A stretch of 64,000 nt of DNA, taken from positions 10,820,127-10,884,126 of the forward strand of contig CM019822.1 of assembly GCA_009763385.1 (NCBI GenBank). The letters run 5' to 3'. Shown piece by piece: positions 44,326 to 54,919 of the stretch. Position 1 is the first letter of the stretch; each line of letters opens with the position of its first letter. The DNA comes from Coix lacryma-jobi var. lacryma-jobi. Taxonomy: Eukaryota; Streptophyta; Magnoliopsida; Poales; Poaceae. The notes below the pieces were generated by a model, which searched no databases, had not been told where the DNA came from, and worked only from the letters and a program-made list of their open reading frames with translations. The position numbers were made by a program, and so were the translations under genes.

Positions 44326-46100
44326 CGATTCGCCCGAGCCCCTGCGAGGAAGGAGCACAACGCTCTTTTCTTTTCCTTTTTGAAAGAGTGTGAATAGTGT
44401 TCTGTTTTCTCTTTTTTGTGTGAATTAATCTGTTGTTTCTTAAATCCTGATAAAATTATGGTATGCTCCATGCACTGTGTAGTATTTTATAAAATATGAA
44501 ACTTGACTTTTCTGCAAGAATTTGAAAATGTAAAATCCCTCTTTTAATTAATAAATGGATGGTTTTGGATTTTTAGAAAATTATTTATAACTCCAAAAAA
44601 TCATGAGATAAATTTTTGTGAGCTTCCTATGCCATGATTAGTCTCTGGTGAAATTTTGAAGTCTTTTGGAACAAGTTGATTTTTGAGCATTTATTTTTAA
44701 TTGTTAATAGTGCCTTCTGTTAATTAATGTCTGATTTTATTGAGCACCTTAATGACCTCCAAAAAATTATGAAATTTGTTTTGCCATCTATCTACACCAT
44801 AATGAACTTATGTGATTAATTTGGTAATTTTTGGAGCAACTTCATAAATGACCTTTTAAATAATTAAGGAAAATAGAAAAAGTGATTAGGGTTCATGTTG
44901 TATGCCCTGTTTTGCATTGTTCATGCTAGCATACTCATGTGCATGCATCATTGCATTCGTATAGTCACTGAAGGAGAAGTCAAAGTCGAGGCCGCCGCCG
45001 ACGAACCTGCTCCCGAAGTAACTCGAGCTTCGACCTCTGCACCTCCAACCCTGAGCCAGCTGTCTTTGCTCTTCAAGGCAAGCCCCGGTGCATTTAACCC
45101 TTTTCCTTGAATTTATAAAATGATTTCCTTAAATGCTTTTGTGTTAAATTATTGCATTAGGTTTATAGGAGTTGTGTGTTATCCTAATTGATGCACTATC
45201 CACCTTGACCACTGATACACCCGATACCTGCTTTTCAAAAGTATTAAAAATGCTTAGCAATGCTTATGAATTAGACTTTGCCATAAAATGTCATTTTCAA
45301 AAGTGTGATCACTGAAAGAATCTTTATGGGAATTTGGCTTTACTTCCCGTTCGATGACTGCTTGCCTAGCTAGCATGTGGTCATTGTCGAGAAGAGATTG
45401 TCCGCGAGTACGGTGTCGTCATGTTGTAGTCCGGGACTCAAACAGTTGACACCGCGACCGGACAGGGTTGAAAAACTGACAGGACTATTACGCTTGGGTG
45501 AGATATAACCAAGGTATAGTTCTGGCTGAAAAATTAGGGACCATCCGTAATGGGGCCTGCCTGGTCAAGACTTGTAACTATTCACATACTACGGAAAGCT
45601 CTGGCTTCTGAGGAATCCTTGATTGGGACTGACAACCGCGCACTGGGAGTGGAGAGATGGCGGAAGTAGCATGTACCCACGTGGTCGTCGTACCTGGATA
45701 GGAGTGGTGTACTGTACTTCCGGGTGGCGTAGGACCGGGTCCAATCTTGGAGGAATCGTGGTAGACGAGTTGGTATATGCAAGCTTGGGTGCTACATATG
45801 CAGTGTGGATAGGGATCCTCAGCTGAGTATTATTTATCCGGATTAACGTTGCTCCTCGGTTATGGAGACTTGGTCCACTGACTGTCAACGGAGAGTGGTT
45901 CTCAACTAGGAATGTTTTGAAATGTAAAATGAATCATGAACGATGAAGAATTGAGGAATACTGAATCTTTCAAAATAAAATAAGGTTTACAAAAATGCTT
46001 TTTTGCAAAATACTTGATCTTGCTTAATCCTTACCTTGACTACCCTAAGCCTCTCATTCCTGAGTCTTCTCCCTTTTTCTTTAGTCGGGTAAGTCTTGTT

Positions 46101-46116
46101 GAGTACCCCAGTACTC
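46101..46116 (+). other. LTR hairpin GAGTAC-CCCA-GTACTC (S2)
   Basis: A 6-bp stem, 4-base loop, preceded by GGGTAAGT (46087-46094) and followed by CAGGGTTTGTTACCC and TGCAGGT, then a short acidic ORF. Confidence 0.65.
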
Positions 46117-46565
46117 AGGGTTTGTTACCCATGCTGCAGGTATGACAGAGTCCCCGATGTGTCTTGCACCCTGCTGCGTGACCATCGTCCAGGAAGAGGC
46201 CGATGAGGTCGAAGAATAGTTGTACACCCTCGGGCTGGGTGATTATAAGTATCTTTGCTGTTCTCCACTATGTTGCCTATGTCTATTTCTATTATCAGAA
46301 CTTGGTTTGTAATAACTGCACCTTAAATTCTATTTGGAACCCTTCCTTGTAAAACTAATGTTATTTAAGCCTTCCGCTCTTTATTCCGATGTTATTTGTA
46401 AAAGTATGCAATGCTGTAACCGAATTGTGAGATGATCCTGCGGACATTGGGCACTGATGTAGCCCGGTGGCGAACAGGTCTTAATCACATGGAACATGGG
46501 TTCGGCTGTCAGAGGTTGACACGGACACGTGGGCCATGGGATTAGGGTCGTTCCGTCACACGTAG

Positions 46566-47523
46566 ATCCCAGGGGTTGCCTGGGTGCACGCAGGTCCCCT
46601 TGAAATTCCCATCGAAGACCTTGACTAGGTCGGCCTAGTCGTGGATCCGATCCGGCGGGAGCCCCTCGAGCCACCGACGGGGCGGTGTCCGAGAGGTAGA
46701 GTGGGAGCTGGCGTATGATCACGCGGTCGTCGCTCTTCGCCCCGCCTAGTTGGCAGCCTAGGCGGAAGTCGGAGAGCCATAGCTTGGGCTCGACCTCCCC
46801 GTCATACTTCACGATGTTGGTAGGTGGTCGAAAACGGTCAGGGAGGGTCGAGCTGCGGATGGCCCGGCTGAAGACCCTGGGCACGGGGGCTCGAGGGCTT
46901 GCCGGTCCTCGTCGCCGTCGTAACGTCCTCCTCCATGGGCGTTATAGCCACGCTCCTCGGCCCCTTTGTCCTTGCGCCGGCGGTTGATGTTGTTGCGGGC
47001 GTCATTGGTATCTCGAGGTGGCCTGTTGTCGACGATCCGTTCCCGGACTGGCCTGGCTCGAGGGGCGTCCGGCTGGTGGACGGACATCTCCCGCTCGTTG
47101 CGGGGCGCGTCTGCTGGCTTCCCCGAGGCCGCCCCGCGCCGTCGCGAGGCTGAGCTCTCGGCCTGCTGCACAGCGGCTGTCTCGAGGAGGTTCTTCATTT
47201 CCCCGAGCATGCGCCTGGCGTCAGGGTTGGAGACGGCGGGTAGATCACGGAGCAGCATTGCCGCCGCCACCACGTTCTGCCCGGCTCGCGGGAAACGCAC
47301 CTCGGGGCGTGATGGTGCCCCATCCTCGAGGATCTACCGGTGGACCTCTCGAGCACGGCCACGAACACCAGCGCCTCGAGGCTGGGCTGGTTCCTGTGCT
47401 AGAGTTTTCTCGAGCTGCAGCAGGCGTTGTCGTTCCTCCTGAGCCTTGGCGATGGCCTCCCGCAGCTGCGAGAGCTGCGCCGCCCGGTCGTCGCTGTGCT
47501 GAGATGGTGCAGCCGGTGCCGGG
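46566..47523 (-). pseudogene. gag: G1 gag middle part
   Basis: From 47523 leftward: a coiled-coil segment (SQHSDDRAAQLSQLREAIAKAQEERQRLLQLEKTL), a TAG ending the frame at 47334 (CAG in G2), then RFPRAGQNVVAAAMLLRDLPAVSNPDARRMLGEMKNLLETA, then RSSTLPDRFRPPTNIVKYDGEVEPKLWLSDFRLGCQLGG. An extra C shifts the frame after LYLSDTA. Compared with G2 it has seven extra residues (VAAAMLL region) and lacks G2's second coiled-coil copy. Confidence 0.9.
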
Positions 47524-48553
47524 GGTTCTGTAACACCTCTGGTGTTTAAGATGTAATTAACCTGACATGTCATCATCATTAGTCATTAATCATTCTTGCC
47601 TTGCATTTATGTTTGCTTAGTACTTGTGTAGCAATCTCTTTTCAAAAACCCAAAAGCAAAAACAGATTTCAAATCCCTGTTGAAAAGCCCTAGTTTCCAA
47701 ACCCTGGTTTTTACCCCTCTTTTAATACTTCAAAAACTATTCAAAATTTGGACTTGGTCCAAAAAGCAAAGTTGCAGATCTTGTCAAAAGGAACAACTTT
47801 GGTATTTACAAATTTTCAAGTTTCTATACAAAGTTTGAAGTAATTTCAAATTCATTCAAATTCCAGTTTTTGTCCCCTTTTAAGTTTTCAAAATTATTTC
47901 AAAAACTAATGAGTTTCAGAAAAAGTGTATATTAGCAAAGTTATAGGTTTTGACAAAAGGAATAACTTTCATATTTGCAGATTTCCAACTTTCAATGTAA
48001 AATCAAAAGTAATTCTGAATTTATTCAAATCCCAAAAGTGTTCCCTTTTCTGATTTCAAATGTGGTTCAAAAACTATTTGGATTTTGAAAATGTTCATAT
48101 TGACAAAGTTGTAGATCTCTTTTTTCTGAACAACTTGGATGTTTTGAGTTTTTGTTGCCCAGTTCAAATTTTGGAAGTAATTTGCAAAATACAGAAATCA
48201 GTTCAAAAAGTCGAACCCTAGCCTACCCTGTTCATCTCCTACCTCGCGTAGGGGGGGGGCCCGGCCATGGCCCGGTCGCCGGCGCTGCGCGCGCCACGCG
48301 CTCGGCCGCCGTTCGCCTGCCCCCGACCTGCCGCCGCTGGTCCCGTGATGATTTCGCGCCCGCACGCGCCGAGCGCTGACCTTGCCCCGTCCCCCACAGT
48401 GCCCAGCGAGTCGCCGCCGCGTGTTCAACGCCGGCGAGCTCACGCCCGTCCCCTGCACGCACGCCAGCCCTTCCGCCAGCGCGCGATCGAGTGCGCACGC
48501 CTCCGCCAAGCTTATCCGCCTGTGCGCGACGCTTATCCACCCCCGAGCACGCC

Positions 48554-48560
48554 TATAAAA
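48554..48560 (+). promoter_or_regulatory. TATA box of S3
   Basis: TATAAAA, in the position equivalent to 43437 in S2. Confidence 0.6.
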
Positions 48561-50837
48561 CCCACCGCCGGTGAGCCGGAACCCTCACCCGCCTCTGCCA
48601 CCGTCGACACACCAGTCCAGAGCCTCTCCCACCCAACCACCTAGCTCAGAAGCTCCGCCGTGTTCTTGCGAAGCTTTTTCCCTCCTCAATTTTACCTCCG
48701 CCGCCCCCTATTGCCCGGCGTAACCTCATCTGCTCGGATTCCGGCGAAACGCCGGTGAGCACGGGTTTGGGAAATCCCCATTCCCCGGTCGTGATCTTCC
48801 TTCCCGGACCTATGTTCCTTCTTCCTCGCATCCTTGCGCGTCTAACCATGCCTCGATGATCCGTTGTGGTGCTCAGGAACGCCGGAACGCCGTCGCGACG
48901 CGGTTCTGCCCGCCGACGAACCCCGCTCCGTCGACCTCCTAGCTCCGGTCGTCCCCTCGCCTCGCCACCGCGAGTTATCGACTGCCGGTGAGCTCCTGAA
49001 CCTCCCCATGCCCTTGGTTTCGCCCGAGCGCCTCTGCCGTGGCCGGAACGCCATCGCGCCGCCGCGGGGTGACCGCCGGCGTGAGGAAGACGATGAACAG
49101 TGCGTTTTTTCTTTTTCAGTTTGTTTTGAATAGTGTTCGAATTTCATCTTTTTGTGTGATTTTCTGTGTTGTTCTAAAAATTCTGAAAAATTCAGGGTAG
49201 ACTCTTTACACCTTGAAGTATTTTAGAAAAATATAAAACTTGACTTTTCTTCAAAAATTTGAAAATGTAAAATCCCTCTTTTAATTAATAAATGGATGGT
49301 TTTGGATTTTTAGAAAATCATTTATAACTCCAAAAATCATGAGATAAATTTTTGTGAGCTTCCTATGCCATGCTTAGTCTCTGGTGAAATTTGGAAGTCT
49401 TTTGGAACAAGTTGATTTTTGAGCCTTTATTTTAATTGTTGAATAGTGCCGTTTGTTAATTAATGTCTGATTTTATTTGAGCACCTTAATGACCTCCAAA
49501 AATTATGAAATTTGTTTTGCCATCTATCTACACCATAATGAACTTATGAGATTAATCTGGTAATTTTTGGAGCAACTGTATAAAATGTTTTTTTTAAATA
49601 ATTAAGAAAAATAGCAAAAGTGATTAGGGTTCATGTTGTATGCCCTGTGTTACATTGTTCATGCTAGCATACTCATGTGTATGCATCATTGCATTCGTAT
49701 AGTCACCGAAGAAGGCGTCAAGATCGAGGCAGCCGCTGACGAACCTGTCCCCGAGGCTACCCCGAGCTCCGACAACTGCCCCGCCGCCCTCGAGCCTGCC
49801 CTCTTTGCTCTTCAAGGCAAGCCTCGGTGCATTTAACCCTTCCTTGAATTTATAAAATGTTTTCTTTAAAGGCTTTTGAGTAAACTTCTGCATTAGGTTT
49901 ATAGGAGTTGAGTGATATCCTATCTGATGCAGTACCCACCTTGACCACTGATACACCCGATACCTGCTTTTCAAAAGTATTTGAAAAATGCTTAGCAATG
50001 CTCATTGAATTAGACTTTGCAATAAAAATGCCAATTTCAAAAGTATGATCACTGAAAGAATCTTTATGGGAATTTGGCTTTACTTCTCGATCGATGACTG
50101 CTTGCCTAGCTAGCATGTGGTCATTGTCGAGAAGAGGTTGTCCGCGCGTACGGTGCCGTCATGTTGTAGTCCGGGACTCAACAGTTGACACCGACTGGGA
50201 CAGGGTTGAAAAACCGACAGGACCTGTACTCTTGGGTTAGAGTCCCGAGGTGCTTGTTGCTGACGGAAAAACTTTAGGGACCATCCGTATGGGGGCCTGC
50301 TGGTCAAGACTTGTAACTATTCACATACTTCGGAAAGCTCTGGCTCCGAGGAATCCTTTATTGGACCGACAGCCGCGCACTGGGAGTGGAGAGATGGCGG
50401 AAGTAGCATGTACCCACGTGGTCGTCGTACCTGGATAAGAGTGGTGTACTGTACTTCCGGGTGGCGTAGGACCGGGCCCAATCTTGGAGGAATCGTGGTA
50501 GACGAGTTGGCATATGCAAGCTTGGGTGCTACATATGCAGTGTGGATAGGGATCCTCAGCTGAGTATTATTTATCCGGATTAACGTTGCTCCTCGGTTAT
50601 GGAGACTTGGTCACTGACTGTCAACGGAGAGTGGTTCTCAACTAGGAATGTTTTGAAATGTAAAATGAATCATGAACGATGAAGAATTGAGGAATACTGA
50701 ATCTTTCCAAAGTAAAATAAGATTTACAAAAATGCTTTTCTGCAAAATACTTGATCTTGCTTAAGCCTTACCTTGACTACCCTAAGCCTCTCATTCCTGA
50801 GTCTTCTCCCTTTTTCTTTAGTCGGGTAAGTCTTGTT

Positions 50838-50853
50838 GAGTACCCCAGTACTC
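50838..50853 (+). other. LTR hairpin GAGTAC-CCCA-GTACTC (S3)
   Basis: Same stem and loop as S2, with GGGTAAGT just upstream. Confidence 0.65.
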
Positions 50854-51302
50854 AGGGTTTGTTACCCATGCTGCAGGTATGACAGAATCCCCGATGCGTC
50901 TTGCACCCTGCTGCGTGACCATCGTCCAGGAAGAGGCCGATGAGGCCGAAGAATAGTTGTACACCCTCGGGCTGGGTGATTATAAGTATCTTTGCTGTTC
51001 TCCACTATGTTGCCTATGTCTATCTCTATTATCAGAACTTGGTTTGTAATAACTGCACCTTAATTTCTATTTGGAACCCTGCTTTGTAAAACTATTGTTA
51101 TTTAAGTCTTCCGCTCTTTATTCCGATGTTATTTGTAAAAGTATGCAATGCTGTAACCGAATTGTGAGATGATCCTGCGGACATTGGGCACTGATGTAGC
51201 CCGGTGGCGAACAGGTCTTAATCACATGGAACATGGGTTCGGCTGTCAGAGGTTGACAGGGACACGTGGGCCATGAGATTAGGGTCGTTCCGTCACAGGT
51301 TC

Positions 51303-52199
51303 GTTCCTCCCCTGAACGCGTGATCCACCTGCCGCAACCACGTCGCTGGGTGCTTCGAGGTTGAGCACCAGCCTGGCGTCACCGTCGTCATCATCCTCGG
51401 CATCGTCCACGACCCCCTCGAGCTGGAAGCACTCCCTGGTGGGGTCCCAAAAGTCAGGGTCGTGGTAGTCGTACTCGTCGGAGTCGGAGCTATTGACGTC
51501 GCGCCGCCCTGGCTCGCGCTGGGACTGCAGCTCACGGTACAACTCTCCGATGGTGGCTCGCCGAGGTGGCTCGACGCCTCGTGAGAAGCCACGGTCGACG
51601 TGCGCGGGGAAGACGATCTCCAGGTCGGTGGTGGCTTGCAGGAGTATGCTCGGACGCTCCTCCCACTCCGCGGCCACCCGGTCCTGACGGTGCTCGTCGA
51701 GGTGGTGGGCGTAGACAGCTGCGGAGTTGTTGAGGCCGAACGGGAACCGTTGGCGTCGGGCGCGGTACACCCCGTGCGGGAGGAGGCCAGGTGGTGTCAA
51801 CGGAGCATGGCTCGGAGGCCTCTGGCCAGGTTCTCGGTCCGTGCGCATGACGAACGCGAACTCGCTGGGGGAGTGCGCACATGGCCTGGAAGTCTCCGGC
51901 CGCGCGCCGGGTAGGCTTCCCCTCGGGGACTCTGCGCCTGCCGCGGGGAAGTGGGTGTACGCCGCGGGCACCGCCTGTGCCTGGCGGCGATGGTGACGAC
52001 GGCGCCGCTCGTGAGGTGGCGACGCGTGGTGGCGCGGGCGGCGCGCCACGCCCTCCGCGCAGGGTGGCGTGATACGCCCTCCGCTCGGGCCCTCCGTGGA
52101 GAGCAGGGTCAGCTCGTTGCCGTTGCCGGTGGCCAGGAACTGGAGGCTCCCGAACCAGACGACTGCGCTGGCAGAGAACGAAGGAGTGGAAGAAGCCAT
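51303..52199 (-). pseudogene. gag: G1 gag N-terminal part
   Basis: The minus-strand frame starts at ATG 52197-52199, about 60 bases after the LTR, reading MASSTPSFSASAVVWFGSLQFLATGNGNELTLL. It continues through a basic, His/Arg-rich segment, FPFGLNNSAAVYAHHLDEH, and an acidic stretch (SSDSDEYDYHDPDFWDPTRECF ... VVDDAEDDDDGDA). It is open until cut by S3. The same N-terminus occurs in G2. This long leader before the capsid domain is not a domain I can name. Confidence 0.85.
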
Positions 52200-52243
52200 C
52201 CAGGAAACAACGAGAAATCGACTTCCGACACGCGAAGACCCCT

Positions 52244-52258
52244 ACCTGGCGCGCCAAC
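52244..52258 (-). other. Primer binding site region of G1
   Basis: The minus strand reads GTTGGCGCGCCAGGTAG immediately after the LTR, identical to G2. The primer tRNA was not identified by eye. Confidence 0.6.
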
Positions 52259-53495
52259 TGTCGGTGTTTCTACCCCGGGGGTATGACACCAACTAGTAAC
52301 TATGATCGCGTGCTCTCTTCCTGGATGGTGATGCAAGATGACACAAGGGTTTATCCTGGTTCGGGCAAAGAAGGCCCTACGTCCAGCGGGGGAGGAGGTT
52401 CCTGTATTACTTGCGCCTAAGTGCTTGTACAGGGGCGAATACAAGCTCAATGAGCGTGGACCGGAGTCCGGACTCGTGTGTGTAAGTGCGTTGTTGCTGA
52501 CCCGAGTGGATGTGGACCTAGACCTGTCTGTCGTGGAGTTGTGTAACTGGAGGAGCGAAGGGCCCTGATGTCCTCTTTTATAGAGCAAGAGGAGGCCAGG
52601 GTTACACATGGTTGCACAGGAGTAGGGATGTACAATGTCCAATACGGTGAAGAGTTGGGATTCTGTCTTGTCGGGGTCGCTGTAGCCGGCGTGGGGGTTG
52701 TTGTTGAAGCGTCCTTAAAGCGTAGCCTCCATCCTTGGCGCGGACGTGGAGACGTGGCGACGTGTAGGTCATACAGCGCCCATCCCGGCGTGTACATGAC
52801 GTGGTAGGGTTTCTCCGGGTCTTGGGGGACCTGTCCTCCAATAGCATGAAAGCAGTTAGGGCTCGAGGGGCGCGGAGCCGGCCTCGAGGTGGCGCCTACG
52901 GAGGGCTCGAGCCCCCGCAGGTATGGGCAAGTCTCGGAAAACCCGGCCGCACAGCGGGTAGCTAGGCCTCGAGCTGTGGCTTGAGTGTGCAGCAGTGCAG
53001 GGTATGGCCGAACAGTGCTGTACTGGTGCCTGTTTGCCCATGCTTGTGGTGAAAATGAGATTTTGACTGTGGCTCCGGTTCACTGTGACACACGCCGTGC
53101 ACCAGAAGACGTGACCGGAGTAGGTGAACGCATTAAATGCGCAGTATGGGGCTGGTATCCAATGTCTGGCGCCGCTCGAGGGAGGTGTGAAGTGTCTCGA
53201 GGGATAGGCTGGCGTGCTAGAGAGGCTTGAGGTCCCCGCGTGGGGTCTCGAGGAGCGGTGTACCGCCGTGGAGGGCTCGAGGCCTATGTGCCAGGGCTCG
53301 AGGGGCAGGTTGCCGCGAGGCGGTCGGCAGGGTTTTGGCGAGCCCAGGCTCCCCAGTGATGGGCCGGCGTTGTAGGCCTCGAGGGGTTGGCTTTTTAGAA
53401 GGTTAGACTTGCTAGGTTTGTTATTAATTGGTGTTCTAGGTTTAATCTATTTGTTTTGCGTTGATTGGGGGTACCCCTTTTGCGGTCCCCCGACA
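52259..53495 (-). repeat. 5' LTR of G1
   Basis: 1237 bp. On the minus strand it begins TGTCGGGGGACC and ends AAACACCGACA, so termini are TGTCGG/CCGACA inverted repeats. It is rich in CTCGAG. TATA box on the minus strand at 52575-52582. Homologous throughout to the G2 LTR. Confidence 0.93.
52575..52582 (-). promoter_or_regulatory. TATA box of G1 5' LTR
   Basis: Minus strand TATAAAAG, aligned with 56688-56695 in G2. Confidence 0.6.
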
Positions 53496-53664
53496 GGGGT
53501 CGAACTGGATGGACCGGTCGTTGGCGAAGATGAAGAGAGTGCCGTCGGGGAGGAGGTGCACGAACGGGTACAGGTTGTTCTCCACGTCGTCGGTGGTGTC
53601 ACGGAGTAGCTGGAGGGGAGTGGCCTGGGCGTTCGACTGGCCTTCCGCCGGAATGAACTCGTAG
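53496..53664 (-). pseudogene. Glyoxal-oxidase-like (GLOX) exon fragment, cut by G1
   Basis: The minus-strand frame reads YEFIPAEGQSNAQATPLQLL, then RDTTDDVENNLYPFVHLLPD and GTLFIFANDRSIQFDP. This matches the conserved central part of plant galactose/glyoxal oxidase-like proteins (copper radical enzymes of the cell wall space). It stops exactly at the G1 LTR border. A TGTCAG acceptor-like site precedes it at 53665, so it may be an exon start. About 56 codons remain with no stop. The downstream half of the gene would lie beyond G1's 3' LTR, off-window, and upstream exons are not seen. It may be a fragment carried by another element. Confidence 0.75.
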
Positions 53665-53689
53665 CTGACAGGTGGGTCCCATCTGTCAT

Positions 53690-53818
53690 TGCCTATTTTT
53701 ACCAAGTGAGAGTAGCAAGTTGTTGGAGACACATCTTTTTTCACTTGCTAAATAAAATGCCAACTTGCTATAACTGAAGATATACCAAGTAAATTTTAGA
53801 GAGTTGTTGGAGATGTTC
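53690..53818. mobile_element. MITE remnant
   Basis: Ends GTTGTTGGAGATGTTCT like the right ends of the two MITEs that follow; the left terminus is unclear. Contains ACTTGGTA-type words shared with the next element. Confidence 0.35.
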
Positions 53819-53821
53819 TTA

Positions 53822-54145
53822 GAGCATCTTCAATAGTTTGTAAAAATGATTTGCTATCCTTGTTTTATTGGAAAAAGAAGAAAAAACGTTCTCCTACAGA
53901 TTGGTATATGACTTGCTAAATTTTTCCAAGTTGGAATCGGAGGCCATCTACTTGTTATATTTACCAAGTCAGCTTCATTTGCTATCCGGCGTTTCTATGT
54001 TATTTTTACCAAGTTGGAATACTTTTCTATATTATTTTTACCAAACTATTGGAGATACATGAAAAATTTACTTGCCAAAAGTTTGAGCAAGTTGCTAAAT
54101 GACAACTTTTTCCAAGTCAATTTTTCCAAACAATTGGAGATGCTC
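53822..54145. mobile_element. Tourist-like MITE (PIF/Harbinger type)
   Basis: 324 bp with terminal inverted repeats GAGCATCTTCAATAGTTT and AAACAATTGGAGATGCTC, and the 3-bp duplication TTA at 53819-53821 and 54146-54148. No coding capacity. TTA duplications are the hallmark of PIF/Harbinger insertion. Confidence 0.8.
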
Positions 54146-54158
54146 TTACCAAGGATGA

Positions 54159-54815
54159 GAGCATCTCCAACCGTTTGGCATTTGAGCTTTGCATTTGTAT
54201 TTTTGGCAAAAAGTTGAAAAATGTCATATCCAACCGTTTTGCATTTGGGCTTTACATTTTTATCAACTTGGCAAATTCCTGGGCTCACTAGGCATATATG
54301 CAAGTCCCTCCCGACTTGGCATTTGCCCCCGCACGGCTTTGGCGGCTTTGTTCCGCGCGCAACGAGAAACCTCGCGTCGCCGCCGTTTGTTCGCGCCAGG
54401 TTGAAAACAACGACTTTCTTCCTCCAGTGTGCAGCAACCTTCATCATCTGGTCTTCGTTCTTCTTTGAGGTACTCCATGGATCCAATCTCCATGGACCTC
54501 CTTCTGCCGGTGATGGAATTGGCGCAACGGAATTGGCGATGAAGACGATCTGCCCGGCGATGGAATTGATCTGCCCGGCTGGGACCTCCTTCTGTCGGCG
54601 ATGGAGACGATCTGCCCGCGAAGGAATTGGCGCACGACGGATAAGGCCGTCAGGTCGCGCGCGACAATTTGGTCTGGGTCCACAATTTTGGAATTTGCCA
54701 AAATAAAATGCAAAACGGTTGAAGATTAAGTCTTTCCACCTTTGCCAAATCCATTTGAGATTTGACAAATTCCCAAATATGTCAAACGAAAAATGTCAAA
54801 CGGTTGGAGATGCTC
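54159..54815. mobile_element. Second MITE with the same type of ends
   Basis: 657 bp between GAGCATCTCCAACCGTTTGGCA and GTCAAACGGTTGGAGATGCTC, with a possible TGA duplication at 54156-54158 and 54816-54818. Several internal copies of the subterminal word 'gcatttg' occur. TGA is not the usual TTA/TAA, so the flanks may have mutated. Confidence 0.7.
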
Positions 54816-54818
54816 TGA

Positions 54819-54914
54819 GGAGCTAGGATGTCAAACTGTTGGAGCCTGTTTTTTCATGTTTCGCCAAAATTTTATGGATGAGGAGTTGGGATACCAAACT
54901 GTTGGAGATGCTCT
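54819..54914. mobile_element. MITE remnant, right end only
   Basis: Contains TGTCAAACTGTTGGAGCC and ends ACCAAACTGTTGGAGATGCTCT; no matching left end. It may be the end of an older element split by the 54159-54815 insertion. Confidence 0.4.
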
Positions 54915-54919
54915 CACTG

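Larger units (their letters stand above)
42295..46560 (+). mobile_element. Solo LTR S2, Tekay-like
   Basis: 4266 bp, starting TGTAACACCTCTGG and ending TTCCGTCACA, with target duplication CGTAG at 42290-42294 and 46561-46565. The empty site is visible in G2. No interior coding domains. Closely related to S3 but longer because of two minisatellites (43799-43945 and 44021-44325). TATAAAAG at 43437. Long frames across the minisatellites are repeat artefacts. Confidence 0.93.
47529..51297 (+). mobile_element. Solo LTR S3, Tekay-like
   Basis: 3769 bp, starting TGTAACACCTCTGG and ending TTCCGTCACA, with target duplication GGTTC at 47524-47528 and 51298-51302. The empty site is visible in G2 near 57925. 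Same subfamily and orientation as S2, but its own target duplication shows an independent insertion. No coding interior. TATAAAA at 48554. Confidence 0.93.
4527..53495 (-). mobile_element. G1: old Tat/RIRE2-like gypsy element, split by insertions
   Basis: Pieces of one minus-strand element can be joined across insertions because the G2 copy (55789-64000) reads straight through each site. From its 5' end: LTR 52259-53495; gag 51303-52199, 46566-47523 and 42055-42289; gag end, protease, RT, RNase H and integrase 22294-26579; integrase shards 10533-10570 and 6164-6297; then a 3' region with an opposite-strand ORF (4527-5597). Its 3' LTR is off-window. Domain order (RT before integrase, extra RNase H after the first) places it in Ty3-gypsy, Tat branch. 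It is inserted in a GLOX-like exon at 53496. Confidence 0.92.

Noticed and set aside
43696..44397. 233-codon Ser/Arg/Pro-rich frame in solo LTR S2
   Set aside because: It is the translation of two minisatellites, open in two frames at once, and absent from S3.
42295..51297. S2 and S3 as the two LTRs of one element around G1 gag
   Set aside because: Each has its own 5-bp duplication (CGTAG and GGTTC), and the DNA between them is G1 gag collinear with G2.
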